In this document: positions 1-6,487 of the stretch, one piece after another
Position numbering within the stretch: the first letter of the stretch is position 1
Layout: each line of letters starts with the position of its first letter
Assembly: GCA_045578465.1 (NCBI GenBank)
Contig: JAZNKJ010000010.1
Coordinates: forward strand, 1 to 26,599
DNA length: 26,599 bases
Reading direction: 5' to 3'
From: SIG454 sp045578465
Lineage (GTDB): Bacteria > Bacillota > Clostridia > Monoglobales > Monoglobaceae
Notes under the pieces: generated by a model
Told to the model about the DNA's origin: nothing
Seen by the model: the letters and a program-made list of their open reading frames with translations, nothing else
Database searches by the model: none
Program-made: the position numbers and the translations under genes

Positions 1-131
1 TTTCAAGTGCAGAACAAGGCGAAAATCCGAAGAATCCTTGACGGATTGTGAGGATTTTTAACACAGTTATGTGCCGAAATCGTGTTTTTTGGGCGATTCA
101 TCCCTAAGGAGTACCGCCGTAAGCCGGACTT
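1..131. repeat. Structured intergenic element, possibly a dispersed repeat
   Basis: This non-coding stretch precedes the first gene. It holds a nested dyad: AAAATCC (22-28) pairs with GGATTTT (52-58), and inside it AATCC (33-37) pairs with GGATT (43-47). A second weak dyad, AATCG/CGATT, lies around 77-101, and a GC-rich segment near 110-129 can form a small stem before a T-run. The organisation resembles intergenic repeat elements I associate with Clostridia, but only one copy is in the window, so its repeat status is inference. It could also be the terminator region of an upstream gene. Confidence 0.35.
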
Positions 132-146
132 TTTCTTTGAAGCGAG

Positions 147-2705
147 TTGATTAATTTGAAAATATTAAGACCAATTTCTTTCCTTTTGGCGCTTACCCTT
201 TTATCCTCTTCTGCCTTTGCATCAGTTTTAGGAGGCACTTATGTTAACGGATATTCGGTAAATATCGGGGAAGAAACCGAATTTTATAACAATACTTATT
301 TAAGCGACCAGAGCGGTGTGGGGCTTCAAACGGAGAACTATATTACATACTCTCCAAACCCTGACACCACCCCTCTCTTTGGCTATGGAGATAAGCTTTA
401 CGGCAATCTGACCAGAACAAAAGACAGTGCCGACCGCCTTTTAGAAAAAGGCGAGGATATTATAGCAGGGGTTAATGCTGACTATTTCTCCTTTGAGACA
501 GGAGTCCCTATGAGTAATCTTATTGAAAACGGCGAAGTTATCAGCAAGGACGGCTCTGCCACCTATGGCTTTGGTTTTGACGAAGATGGAAACGCCTTTA
601 CGGGAGAATGTTATATTGAGGCCGTTCTTACCCGTGCTGACGGGCGGACAATGAATATTGAGTGCATCAATAAATATCGTCAGCCTTATTCCATTTACCT
701 TTTGAACAGTAAATTTTCGAATGAAACCCACGGCACAACTCTTGGACTTGACATTATAATTGAGGCAGAAACAGACCAGCTTAAAATCGGTGAGACAATT
801 AAAGGGACTGTCAGCTATGCCGAGTGCTATAACGGCTCAATCGCAATCCCTGAGGGTTCTTTGGTTTTAACATTGGATGTTAACGCTCCTCAGTTTAACG
901 ATATAGCCGATATCGCAGTTGGCGAGGAAATTGAAATTTCAATTTCTGCACCAACCGAGCCAAAATGGGAAACCGCAATAATCGGTATGGGCTCAACAGG
1001 GGAATATATCCTCTCAGGCGGGGTTATTACACCTAACCTTTCTACCGGAGCACACCCTCGGACAGCCTTTGGTATAAAGGAAAACGGCGATGTTGTCTTC
1101 TATACAATTGACGGCAGGCAGAGTGGATACAGCTATGGTGTTCAGCTTAAAACCCTTGCCCAGAGAATGAAGGAGCTTGGATGCGTTGAGGCAATAAACC
1201 TTGACGGCGGTGGCTCAACAACCATTGTTGGAAGGCTTCCTGGAGACGAAGGAGTTTCAGTTTTAAACACTCCGTCAGACAAGGGCGGAAGAAAAGTTTC
1301 AACCAATATCTTCCTTAGAAATAATTTAGAGAAAACAGGGAAAGTCGCTAATCTTATGATTTATCCTGCAAGAGTTCCTTATATTATGAGTGGCGCAAGC
1401 ATGGACTTTTCCGCCAAAGCATCTGATACTTCTTACTATGCTATGGATGTTTCGGATAAGGTTTCTTTCTCTCTTGAAAATGGGGCGAAAAGCACTATAA
1501 GTAAAAACGGATTTTTCTCTGCAAAGGGGGCAGAAACAATAATAGTCGAAGCCGAGTATAAAGGCGTAACTGCTCAGCGTGATGTCGTTTGCATAAAAGA
1601 GCCTGACGATATTACGATTAAAGACGACAGCGGAAAAACCATTGACACTATTAAAATCAAAAGAAACGGGGAAATGAACCTGTCCGCTTGGCCTTTTTAT
1701 AATCATAACGAAGTTATTTCCGAGGATGATTGTTTCACCTGGGAAACTTCAGGGGATATAGGCACAATTGACAAAGACGGAATTTTTACTGCATCAAACT
1801 CAATTGGTGCAAGCGGAGTTATAACCGTTTCGGCAGGAAAGACCTCAAAGGAAATCAAGGTTTTTGTTCTTCCTGACGGAAATGAAAACGAAGAGCTTTT
1901 ATACTCCGTTATAGAGGCACAAATAAAAGAAGACACCATCTACGGCACTCTCTCAAACGAATATAATATCGAGGTGCAAAAGGATAATCTCTCCATTATG
2001 GCAGACGGAGATGAGCTTAATTTCGACTATGAAAACGGAGAATTTACTGCCGTTCTTCCTGAAAACACTAAGAAAATCCGCATCGTTGCCATCAACGATT
2101 TAGGCTATATCTCTGTTTTAAGTCTTAGCCACAACGAAGATTTAGTCTATGAAAACCCCTTTGTTGATACGACCACAAACTGGGCAAGAGACATTTTAAG
2201 CTATATGTATAACGAGGGTCTTGTAAAAGGCGAGAACTCCCCATCGGGACTTATTTATAATCCACAAAAAGAAATGACAAGGAGCGAGTTTGCAGTTTTA
2301 ATCTGCAACTATCTTGGCATTGATTTAGCAGAATATGAAAATATCTCTCTTCCTTACACAGATGAAGCTGAAATTCCTGCCTGGGCAAAAGGTCAGTTTA
2401 AAGCACTCTACTCTCTCAATATTTTAAAGGGCAGAGATGCAGGGGACGGCACCTTCTTTGCTGACCCGAAAACAGGAATTTCAAGAGCAGAGGCCTTTAC
2501 CATAATTGCAAGACTGCTTCCAAAGGGACTTAAAAAAGTTTCCATAACGGGAACTGATAAAAATCAGATTCCCGCTTGGGCAGAAGAGGGCTTTATGATA
2601 CTCATGGCAGACGGGACTGTTAAAGGCTATGAAGACGGAAGCTTAAAGCCACTTAACAAGCTTACCAAAGCTGAGGCGGCGAAGCTTTTATATTCACTTT
2701 ACTGA
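147..2705 (+). CDS. Secreted phosphodiester glycosidase (NAGPA-like) protein with SLH repeats
   Basis: 852 residues. An N-terminal signal peptide (basic start, hydrophobic core, cleavage likely after the AFA near residue 25) predicts export. The NAGPA/DUF2233 phosphodiester glycosidase domain follows, with the segments GVNADYF (about residue 109), HPRTAFG, a DGRQ stretch and the hallmark LDGGGSTT (about 352-359). Residues about 395-575 look like two bacterial Ig-like (Big) modules. The C-terminus (about 670-852) holds three S-layer homology repeats, which in this family bind pyruvylated secondary cell-wall polymer. The inferred role is a wall-anchored hydrolase of sugar-phosphodiester linkages; the substrate is unknown. 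The start is uncertain: TTG at 147 or TTG at 156, bounded by an in-frame stop at 138 and without a convincing ribosome site. Confidence 0.82.
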   Translation: MINLKILRPISFLLALTLLSSSAFASVLGGTYVNGYSVNIGEETEFYNNTYLSDQSGVGLQTENYITYSPNPDTTPLFGYGDKLYGNLTRTKDSADRLLEKGEDIIAGVNADYFSFETGVPMSNLIENGEVISKDGSATYGFGFDEDGNAFTGECYIEAVLTRADGRTMNIECINKYRQPYSIYLLNSKFSNETHGTTLGLDIIIEAETDQLKIGETIKGTVSYAECYNGSIAIPEGSLVLTLDVNAPQFNDIADIAVGEEIEISISAPTEPKWETAIIGMGSTGEYILSGGVITPNLSTGAHPRTAFGIKENGDVVFYTIDGRQSGYSYGVQLKTLAQRMKELGCVEAINLDGGGSTTIVGRLPGDEGVSVLNTPSDKGGRKVSTNIFLRNNLEKTGKVANLMIYPARVPYIMSGASMDFSAKASDTSYYAMDVSDKVSFSLENGAKSTISKNGFFSAKGAETIIVEAEYKGVTAQRDVVCIKEPDDITIKDDSGKTIDTIKIKRNGEMNLSAWPFYNHNEVISEDDCFTWETSGDIGTIDKDGIFTASNSIGASGVITVSAGKTSKEIKVFVLPDGNENEELLYSVIEAQIKEDTIYGTLSNEYNIEVQKDNLSIMADGDELNFDYENGEFTAVLPENTKKIRIVAINDLGYISVLSLSHNEDLVYENPFVDTTTNWARDILSYMYNEGLVKGENSPSGLIYNPQKEMTRSEFAVLICNYLGIDLAEYENISLPYTDEAEIPAWAKGQFKALYSLNILKGRDAGDGTFFADPKTGISRAEAFTIIARLLPKGLKKVSITGTDKNQIPAWAEEGFMILMADGTVKGYEDGSLKPLNKLTKAEAAKLLYSLY

Positions 2706-2744
2706 TTTTAATCAGTTGACATTATGGCAGAAATATAATATACT
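2701..2744 (+). promoter_or_regulatory. Sigma-A promoter of galM with overlapping dyad
   Basis: TTGACA (2716-2721), a 17-bp spacer and TATACT (2739-2744) form a near-consensus promoter. A perfect 6-bp inverted repeat, ACTGAT-TTTA-ATCAGT (2701-2716), covers the stop codon of the upstream gene and abuts the -35 element. It has no T-run, so it could be an operator or a transcript-end hairpin. Confidence 0.7.
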
Positions 2745-2778
2745 TTTAATATAACTTTAATGAAATGAGGTTTCACAA

Positions 2779-3810
2779 ATGAAAAAAGAAGTATTCGGAA
2801 AAGTAAACGGACAGGAAGTTTTTCTTTTTACAATGGAAAATAAAAATAATATGAAGCTTGTTGTAAGTAACTACGGCGCTTTAATTATAAACATTGATGT
2901 TCCTGACAAAAACGGCAAAATTGCCGATGTTGCTCTCGGTTATGACACCTTAGAGGAATACATCGCTGGCGGAAGCTTCTACGGCGCTATAATCGGCCCT
3001 AACGCTAACCGTATTGACTATGCAAAATATACTTTAAACGGCGTAACCTATACTCTTGATGCAAACGACGGAACAAACAACCTCCACAGCCACAGAGAAA
3101 TCGGCGTTCATAAAAGAATCTGGGACTATAAAGAGGAAGAAAACAGTGTTACATTCACTTTAAAGCTTGCTGACGGAGATATGGGCTTTGGGGGAAACAA
3201 AACCTTCGTTGTTAAATATTCTTTAACTGACGATAACGAGCTTGTTATTGACTATGACGGAACAAGTGATATGGACACCGTTATCAATCTTACAAACCAT
3301 TGCTATTTCAACTTGGACGGCCACGACGGAGAGACAATTAAGAAACACAAGCTTACTCTTCTGGCTTCCGCTTACACCCCGATTGATGCAAAATTCATTC
3401 CGACAGGGGATATTTTAAGGGTTGAGGGAACTCCATTTGACTTTACAACCGAGCACGAAATCGGCGAAAGAATCGCAGACGATTATGAACAGCTCAGCTT
3501 AGCAGGCGGTTATGACCACAACTGGGTTTGCGACGACTATACAGGTCTTGTTCGCAAGGTTGCAATCCTTAAAAACACTGACGAAACAAGAACAATGGAA
3601 GTTTATACCGACCTTCCCGGCATCCAGTTCTATGCAGGAAATATGATGGACGGCGAAATCGGTAAAGGCGGTGCATCTTACAAGAAAAATGGTGCTGTTG
3701 CCCTTGAAACACAGTTCTATCCGGACAGCGTTAACAAGCCACACTTCCCATCCGCAATCTTCGGACCAAAGAGACCGTTTAAATCAACAACAATTTATAA
3801 ATTTATCTAA
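2779..3810 (+). CDS. galM: Aldose 1-epimerase (galactose mutarotase)
   Basis: 343 residues, the usual length of GalM (about 345). The enzyme interconverts alpha and beta anomers of aldohexoses such as galactose and glucose in the cytoplasm. Family signatures are in order: GPNANRI (about residue 74), LHSH (His near 103), NLTNHCYFNL with the conserved catalytic-acid His at about 174, GYDHNWV, and LETQFYPDS with the catalytic-base Glu at about 310. The ATG follows a GAGG-type site. It has its own strong promoter and ends at a two-way terminator, so it is monocistronic. No Leloir-pathway genes are nearby, so the physiological sugar cannot be inferred. Confidence 0.93.
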   Translation: MKKEVFGKVNGQEVFLFTMENKNNMKLVVSNYGALIINIDVPDKNGKIADVALGYDTLEEYIAGGSFYGAIIGPNANRIDYAKYTLNGVTYTLDANDGTNNLHSHREIGVHKRIWDYKEEENSVTFTLKLADGDMGFGGNKTFVVKYSLTDDNELVIDYDGTSDMDTVINLTNHCYFNLDGHDGETIKKHKLTLLASAYTPIDAKFIPTGDILRVEGTPFDFTTEHEIGERIADDYEQLSLAGGYDHNWVCDDYTGLVRKVAILKNTDETRTMEVYTDLPGIQFYAGNMMDGEIGKGGASYKKNGAVALETQFYPDSVNKPHFPSAIFGPKRPFKSTTIYKFI

Positions 3811-3814
3811 AACA

Positions 3815-3844
3815 AAAGACAGAGCTTTGGCTCTGTCTTTTTTA
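3815..3844. terminator. Bidirectional terminator between galM and spoIVB
   Basis: A perfect 11-bp stem AAAGACAGAGC / GCTCTGTCTTT with a TTTG loop, flanked by T-runs on both strands. It can end galM on the plus strand and spoIVB on the minus strand, and it overlaps the spoIVB stop codon. Confidence 0.92.
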
Positions 3845-4852
3845 TTGTGCTTCTTTGAACATATCTTCAATAAATATTCCGTAGCCACGGGTTGGGTCGT
3901 TTATAAAAACATGGGTTACGGCACCGATGAGCCGTCCGCTCTGAACAATAGGGCTTCCGCTCATTCCGCGGACAATCCCTCCTGTTTTGTCTATAAGGTT
4001 TTTATCTGTTATCTTAATTTCCATCCCTTTGGTTAAATCTCCTGTAAAGGCAGGAATACGGCTTATTTCAATCTCAAATTTTTCAGTTTTATCATCCTCA
4101 ACATTGGCAAGAATATAGGCTTTCCCAAGCCTTACATCTTCCTTCTTGCCTACTTTTATGCTCTGAGCCTTATCAATTTCGTTTTCAGGAAGAGTCATCT
4201 TCCCAAAGACCCCGCAGGGAGTGTTTTTGCTTACTGTTCCTATCTTCTCGCTGTCTTCCCCCAAAATTCCGTTAAGCTCCCCCGGCTTTCCTTTTTTCCC
4301 TTTTTCAAGAGAGACGATGTTTGAGGATAAAACCTCACCTCCGTCAATTTCCACCAGAGCACCGCTTGCTGAGTCAGTTATTCCATGCCCTAATGCTCCA
4401 AAATCATTGGTTTTGGGGTCGTAATAGGTCATAGTTCCGATGCCTGCTGAGGAGTCTTTTACCCAAAGACCAAGGCGATACTCCCCGTCATGAGAGAGAA
4501 CAGGTTTCAGCTTTAATGTTATAATTGCGCCGCCTCGGTTTACCTTAACAAAAATGTCTTTCCCTTTGCTTTTTTGCAAAATTTTCTGTAAATCATTTAC
4601 CGAATTGACTTCTTCCCCATCTGCCATAACTATAATATCGCCTTTCTCAATTCCGCCGTCTTTGGCAGGACTTGCCGGATTGTTTTCACTATCGTCAATC
4701 TCTGCCGTCTGGCTTACTATGGCACCTCGGGAATTTAAAGTAATCCCTATTCCCCGACCTGTTATCAAAACTTCTTTGGTCTGGGCGAGAACAGGAGTTG
4801 TGAGTAAAATCGCAAAAACCGCACAAAAGCTCAGACTTTTTTTAAATTTCAT
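3842..4852 (-). CDS. spoIVB: SpoIVB peptidase (S55 family), sporulation signalling serine protease
   Basis: 336 residues from the ATG at 4852, which sits behind GGGAGGTGA; an ORF extension upstream has no ribosome site. The protein has an N-terminal signal/anchor (about 4-22), a PDZ domain (about 30-118) and a SpoIVB/S55 peptidase domain. Catalytic residues by alignment to B. subtilis: His156 in ALGHGITD, Ser298 in GMSGSP and Asp283, fifteen residues before the Ser as in Bacillus. In Bacillus, SpoIVB is secreted from the forespore and triggers pro-sigma-K processing by cleaving SpoIVFA. It is shorter than the Bacillus protein (about 425). The usual neighbours recN and spo0A are absent here. 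A 16-nt palindrome (4890-4905) lies in its leader. No convincing sigma-G promoter was found by eye. Confidence 0.92.
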   Translation of the reverse strand: MKFKKSLSFCAVFAILLTTPVLAQTKEVLITGRGIGITLNSRGAIVSQTAEIDDSENNPASPAKDGGIEKGDIIVMADGEEVNSVNDLQKILQKSKGKDIFVKVNRGGAIITLKLKPVLSHDGEYRLGLWVKDSSAGIGTMTYYDPKTNDFGALGHGITDSASGALVEIDGGEVLSSNIVSLEKGKKGKPGELNGILGEDSEKIGTVSKNTPCGVFGKMTLPENEIDKAQSIKVGKKEDVRLGKAYILANVEDDKTEKFEIEISRIPAFTGDLTKGMEIKITDKNLIDKTGGIVRGMSGSPIVQSGRLIGAVTHVFINDPTRGYGIFIEDMFKEAQ

Positions 4853-4889
4853 TAAGCCTTTTTCACCTCCCGCTTTTAAAATTTCTAGC

Positions 4890-4905
4890 AGCAAAACATT
4901 TTGCT
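4890..4905. promoter_or_regulatory. Palindrome upstream of spoIVB
   Basis: AGCAAAA-CA-TTTTGCT is a perfect 7-bp inverted repeat with a 2-nt centre, just upstream of the spoIVB ribosome site. It could be an operator; function unknown. Confidence 0.35.
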
Positions 4906-4954
4906 CTTTATTATTGTTTGCAAAATTCCTTCGTTTCATATGTAGTAATTTAAT

Positions 4955-4983
4955 AAAAAAGGACCTGAAAAAGGTCCTTTTTT
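4955..4983 (-). terminator. Terminator of the Asn-rich small gene
   Basis: AAAAAAGGACC / GGTCCTTTTTT stem with a 7-nt loop, T-runs on both sides. It lies downstream of the minus-strand small ORF and separates it from spoIVB, so spoIVB should have its own promoter between 4873 and 4954. Confidence 0.85.
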
Positions 4984-5007
4984 ATTAAAATAACTAAAGC
5001 GGTAAAT

Positions 5008-5109
5008 TTAGTCGTTATTTCTGTTTTCGTTCTTGTTATTTTTGTTTTCGTTGTTGTTTTTGTTTTCGTTTTTGTTCTGGTTGTTTTTGTTGTTTTTGTT
5101 GTCTGACAT
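5008..5109 (-). CDS. Tiny Asn/Lys-rich peptide (33 aa), function unknown
   Basis: A 33-codon ORF starting MSDNKNN and ending ENRNND. By hand count 18 of 33 residues are Asn, with Lys and Glu filling most other positions. The ATG is preceded by AAGGAG (10-nt spacing), and a clear terminator follows, so it is a properly bounded transcription unit and not merely low-complexity DNA. The product is hydrophilic with no signal or membrane segment. Its position beside spoIVB and divergent from a GerQ-like coat gene, with sporulation-like -10 motifs upstream, suggests a small spore-associated peptide; that is inference. I do not recognise the family with certainty. Confidence 0.62.
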   Translation of the reverse strand: MSDNKNNKNNQNKNENKNNNENKNNKNENRNND

Positions 5110-5139
5110 AGTTTTTTCACTCCTTAAAAATTTTGTCTT

Positions 5140-5164
5140 CATAGAATAAATATCTTATTCTATG
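5140..5164. promoter_or_regulatory. Perfect inverted repeat with sporulation-type -10 motifs in both directions
   Basis: CATAGAATAA (5140-5149) and its exact complement TTATTCTATG (5155-5164) flank 5 nt. Each arm reads CATANNNTA, the -10 pattern of mother-cell sigma-E/sigma-K promoters, one pointing to the coat gene and one to the Asn-rich gene. No clear -35 match was found at standard spacing, so this may equally be an operator or a leader hairpin. Confidence 0.4.
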
Positions 5165-5255
5165 AGTTATTATTGCTTTTTTAAAAATTTTTATTCAAAT
5201 TTTTGTTTCAAAAATCGCCAAGGTGCATATTGTGTTATATGGAGGTGCATTATTT

Positions 5256-5741
5256 ATGCGATATTATGGAATGTCAAGCGGTGGCCAGGCAGCGCCCGTT
5301 CTTGATGCAGAAGAAAAAAGACCGGTTTCTCCCACCAATAATCAACCCACAACGCCAGCTCAGATGCCTGAGCAAGACCGTACATTTAACCGCCCGCAGA
5401 ATCAGACAGGAATTTATAACGGGCAACTTGCTCAAAATGTTACCGAGGTTATGCCAAATGCTCTTTATGAAAACCAGCAAAGTCCTACCGTTTATCAGTA
5501 TCCGGCAGGGCAGACTCCTCCGCAAAATTCTTTTAAATGCGAGGTAGAGACTGAGTTTAAAAATCATCTTTGTTCTCATTTGGGAGACTATCTGTATATT
5601 GAGCTTATTCACGGCGGAGAGAAAAACGGAATGCTATCATCGGTTGGAGAAAACTTCTTAACCCTTCGGGACGGCGCGAACCATATTATGTGTCCCCTTA
5701 TGGCAATAAATTCAATAACTGTTTATAACTACTCCAAATAA
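5256..5741 (+). CDS. GerQ-like spore coat protein (probable)
   Basis: 161 residues from the ATG at 5256, chosen because GGAGGTG lies 10 nt upstream; an ATG-less extension to 5223 would cover the ribosome site. The first ~95 residues are a low-complexity Pro/Gln/Asn/Thr-rich tail. The C-terminal ~65 residues form a compact beta-rich domain (KNHLCSHLGDYLYIEL ... FLTLRDGANHIMCPLMAINS). Layout and the C-terminal pattern recall GerQ (YwdL), the coat protein cross-linked by transglutaminase and needed for cortex-lytic enzyme localisation in Bacillus. Identity is weak by eye, so this is a tentative call; an unnamed Clostridia coat-associated family is the alternative. It lies divergent from the Asn-rich gene. 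Confidence 0.5.
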   Translation: MRYYGMSSGGQAAPVLDAEEKRPVSPTNNQPTTPAQMPEQDRTFNRPQNQTGIYNGQLAQNVTEVMPNALYENQQSPTVYQYPAGQTPPQNSFKCEVETEFKNHLCSHLGDYLYIELIHGGEKNGMLSSVGENFLTLRDGANHIMCPLMAINSITVYNYSK

Positions 5742-5754
5742 TTACAAATAAGCC

Positions 5755-5783
5755 TTGCATTTTTTCGAGAAATGTGGTATCCT
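5755..5783 (+). promoter_or_regulatory. Sigma-A promoter of the 95-aa gene
   Basis: TTGCAT (5755-5760), a 17-bp spacer and TATCCT (5778-5783), followed by the ribosome site AAAGGAGAG before the ATG at 5839. Confidence 0.6.
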
Positions 5784-5838
5784 ATTACTATATTAAATTT
5801 TGATTTTTATTTGAACTATATCTGAAAGGAGAGTTATT

Positions 5839-6126
5839 ATGGCTCCCAAAAAAAACGACGATATTTTGACCTATAACGGAAAAATGCTCCTTAGAAAAGG
5901 GAATGAGATTTATTATGGCTCACCGGACGGTAAGTACATGGTAATCTTTAAGATTTTAGAAACTGAAAAGCTTAAAGACCTTGATATTTCCACAAAGGTT
6001 ATTGTCGAGCTTCGCACAAATGAAAAGGAGAATTCCCAGCTTATGCGTCAGGCAGAGCGCGACAGTCTTTATAAGGCATTTGATATCGGATTCTATTGGC
6101 TTGACGACGCTTTGGCGAACTATTAA
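5839..6126 (+). CDS. Conserved-looking small cytoplasmic protein of unknown function
   Basis: 95 residues, no signal peptide or membrane segment. The N-terminal half predicts a small beta-sheet (ILTYNGKMLLRKGNEIYYG, then YMVIFKIL), followed by KVIVELRT and an amphipathic C-terminal helix (about 65-93) ending in YWLDDALANY. The ATG has a strong AAAGGAGAG site, its own sigma-A promoter and a terminator, so it is a real vegetatively expressed gene. I have seen comparable short proteins left as hypothetical in Clostridia, but cannot assign a role. Its neighbours (coat protein upstream, tRNA-Arg downstream) give no functional hint. Confidence 0.75.
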   Translation: MAPKKNDDILTYNGKMLLRKGNEIYYGSPDGKYMVIFKILETEKLKDLDISTKVIVELRTNEKENSQLMRQAERDSLYKAFDIGFYWLDDALANY

Positions 6127-6139
6127 TAATTAAGAACGG

Positions 6140-6174
6140 CAACGAGAAACCTTTTTGGTCTTCTCGTTGTTTTT
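6140..6174 (+). terminator. Terminator after the 95-aa gene
   Basis: CAACGAGAA (6140-6148) pairs with TTCTCGTTG (6161-6169) around a partly paired ACC/GGT apex, followed by five Ts. Confidence 0.85.
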
Positions 6175-6191
6175 CCGCTTTTATTAGATTT

Positions 6192-6268
6192 GCGCCTGTA
6201 GCTCAGCGGATAGAGCACTGGCCTCCGACGCCAGGTTTGCGCTGGTTCAATTCCAGTCAGGCGTACCA
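6192..6268 (+). tRNA. tRNA-Arg (anticodon CCG)
   Basis: A complete cloverleaf, 77 nt including an encoded CCA. The acceptor stem GCGCCTG pairs with CAGGCGT (first pair G-U). The D stem is GCTC/GAGC. The anticodon stem CTGGC/GCCAG has loop CTCCGAC, giving anticodon CCG for codon CGG. The T arm is GCTGG-TTCAATT-CCAGT. No clear promoter of its own lies between it and the terminator 18 nt upstream, so it may rely on read-through from the preceding gene. Confidence 0.96.
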
Positions 6269-6271
6269 TTT

Positions 6272-6300
6272 CGGCAAGCTCCAAAGTTTGCCGTTCTTTT
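6272..6300 (+). terminator. Terminator of tRNA-Arg
   Basis: CGGCAA (6272-6277) pairs with TTGCCG (6288-6293), followed by a T-rich run (6294-6300), immediately after the tRNA CCA end. Confidence 0.75.
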
Positions 6301-6372
6301 ATGCAATTTCTTCAAATTATATGTTTTAATTTTTCAAAAATACACTAAATGATACAAAATTTTATAAAACAC

Positions 6373-6401
6373 TTGAAATATATATTGTTTTGTTGTATAC
6401 T
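6373..6401 (+). promoter_or_regulatory. Sigma-A promoter of pflB
   Basis: TTGAAA (6373-6378), exactly 17 bp, then TATACT (6396-6401). The leader to the ATG at 6488 is about 80 nt and contains two dyads. Confidence 0.8.
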
Positions 6402-6444
6402 ATATATACCATATATAGTGGTATAACTATGTGTTTTAAACACA
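6399..6444. promoter_or_regulatory. Two dyads at the pfl promoter start region (candidate operators)
   Basis: The first dyad (6399-6419) has arms ACTATATAT and ATATATAGT around ACC and overlaps the -10 and expected start site. The second (6430-6444) is a perfect palindrome TGTGTTT-T-AAACACA. Their position is that of repressor sites, plausibly redox or carbon-flux control of pfl; the regulator cannot be identified from the sequence. Confidence 0.5.
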
Positions 6445-6487
6445 ATGTCTTGTGTTTTTACATAAATCAGCAAAGGAGGACTTTATT

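Noticed and set aside
5010..5100. TTG/TTT-rich tract as a simple repeat
   Set aside because: It is the reverse complement of the Asn/Lys codons of the 33-residue minus-strand ORF with a ribosome site and terminator.
6396..6420. NrdR box at the pfl promoter
   Set aside because: One stretch resembles the NrdR consensus at about 13 of 16 positions, but the AT-alternating sequence makes chance matches easy, the gene is PFL and not a ribonucleotide reductase, and a well-spaced pair of boxes is not seen.
6452..6487. Twelve extra N-terminal residues of pflB
   Set aside because: The AAAGGAGGA site lies inside this stretch and directs the ATG at 6488.
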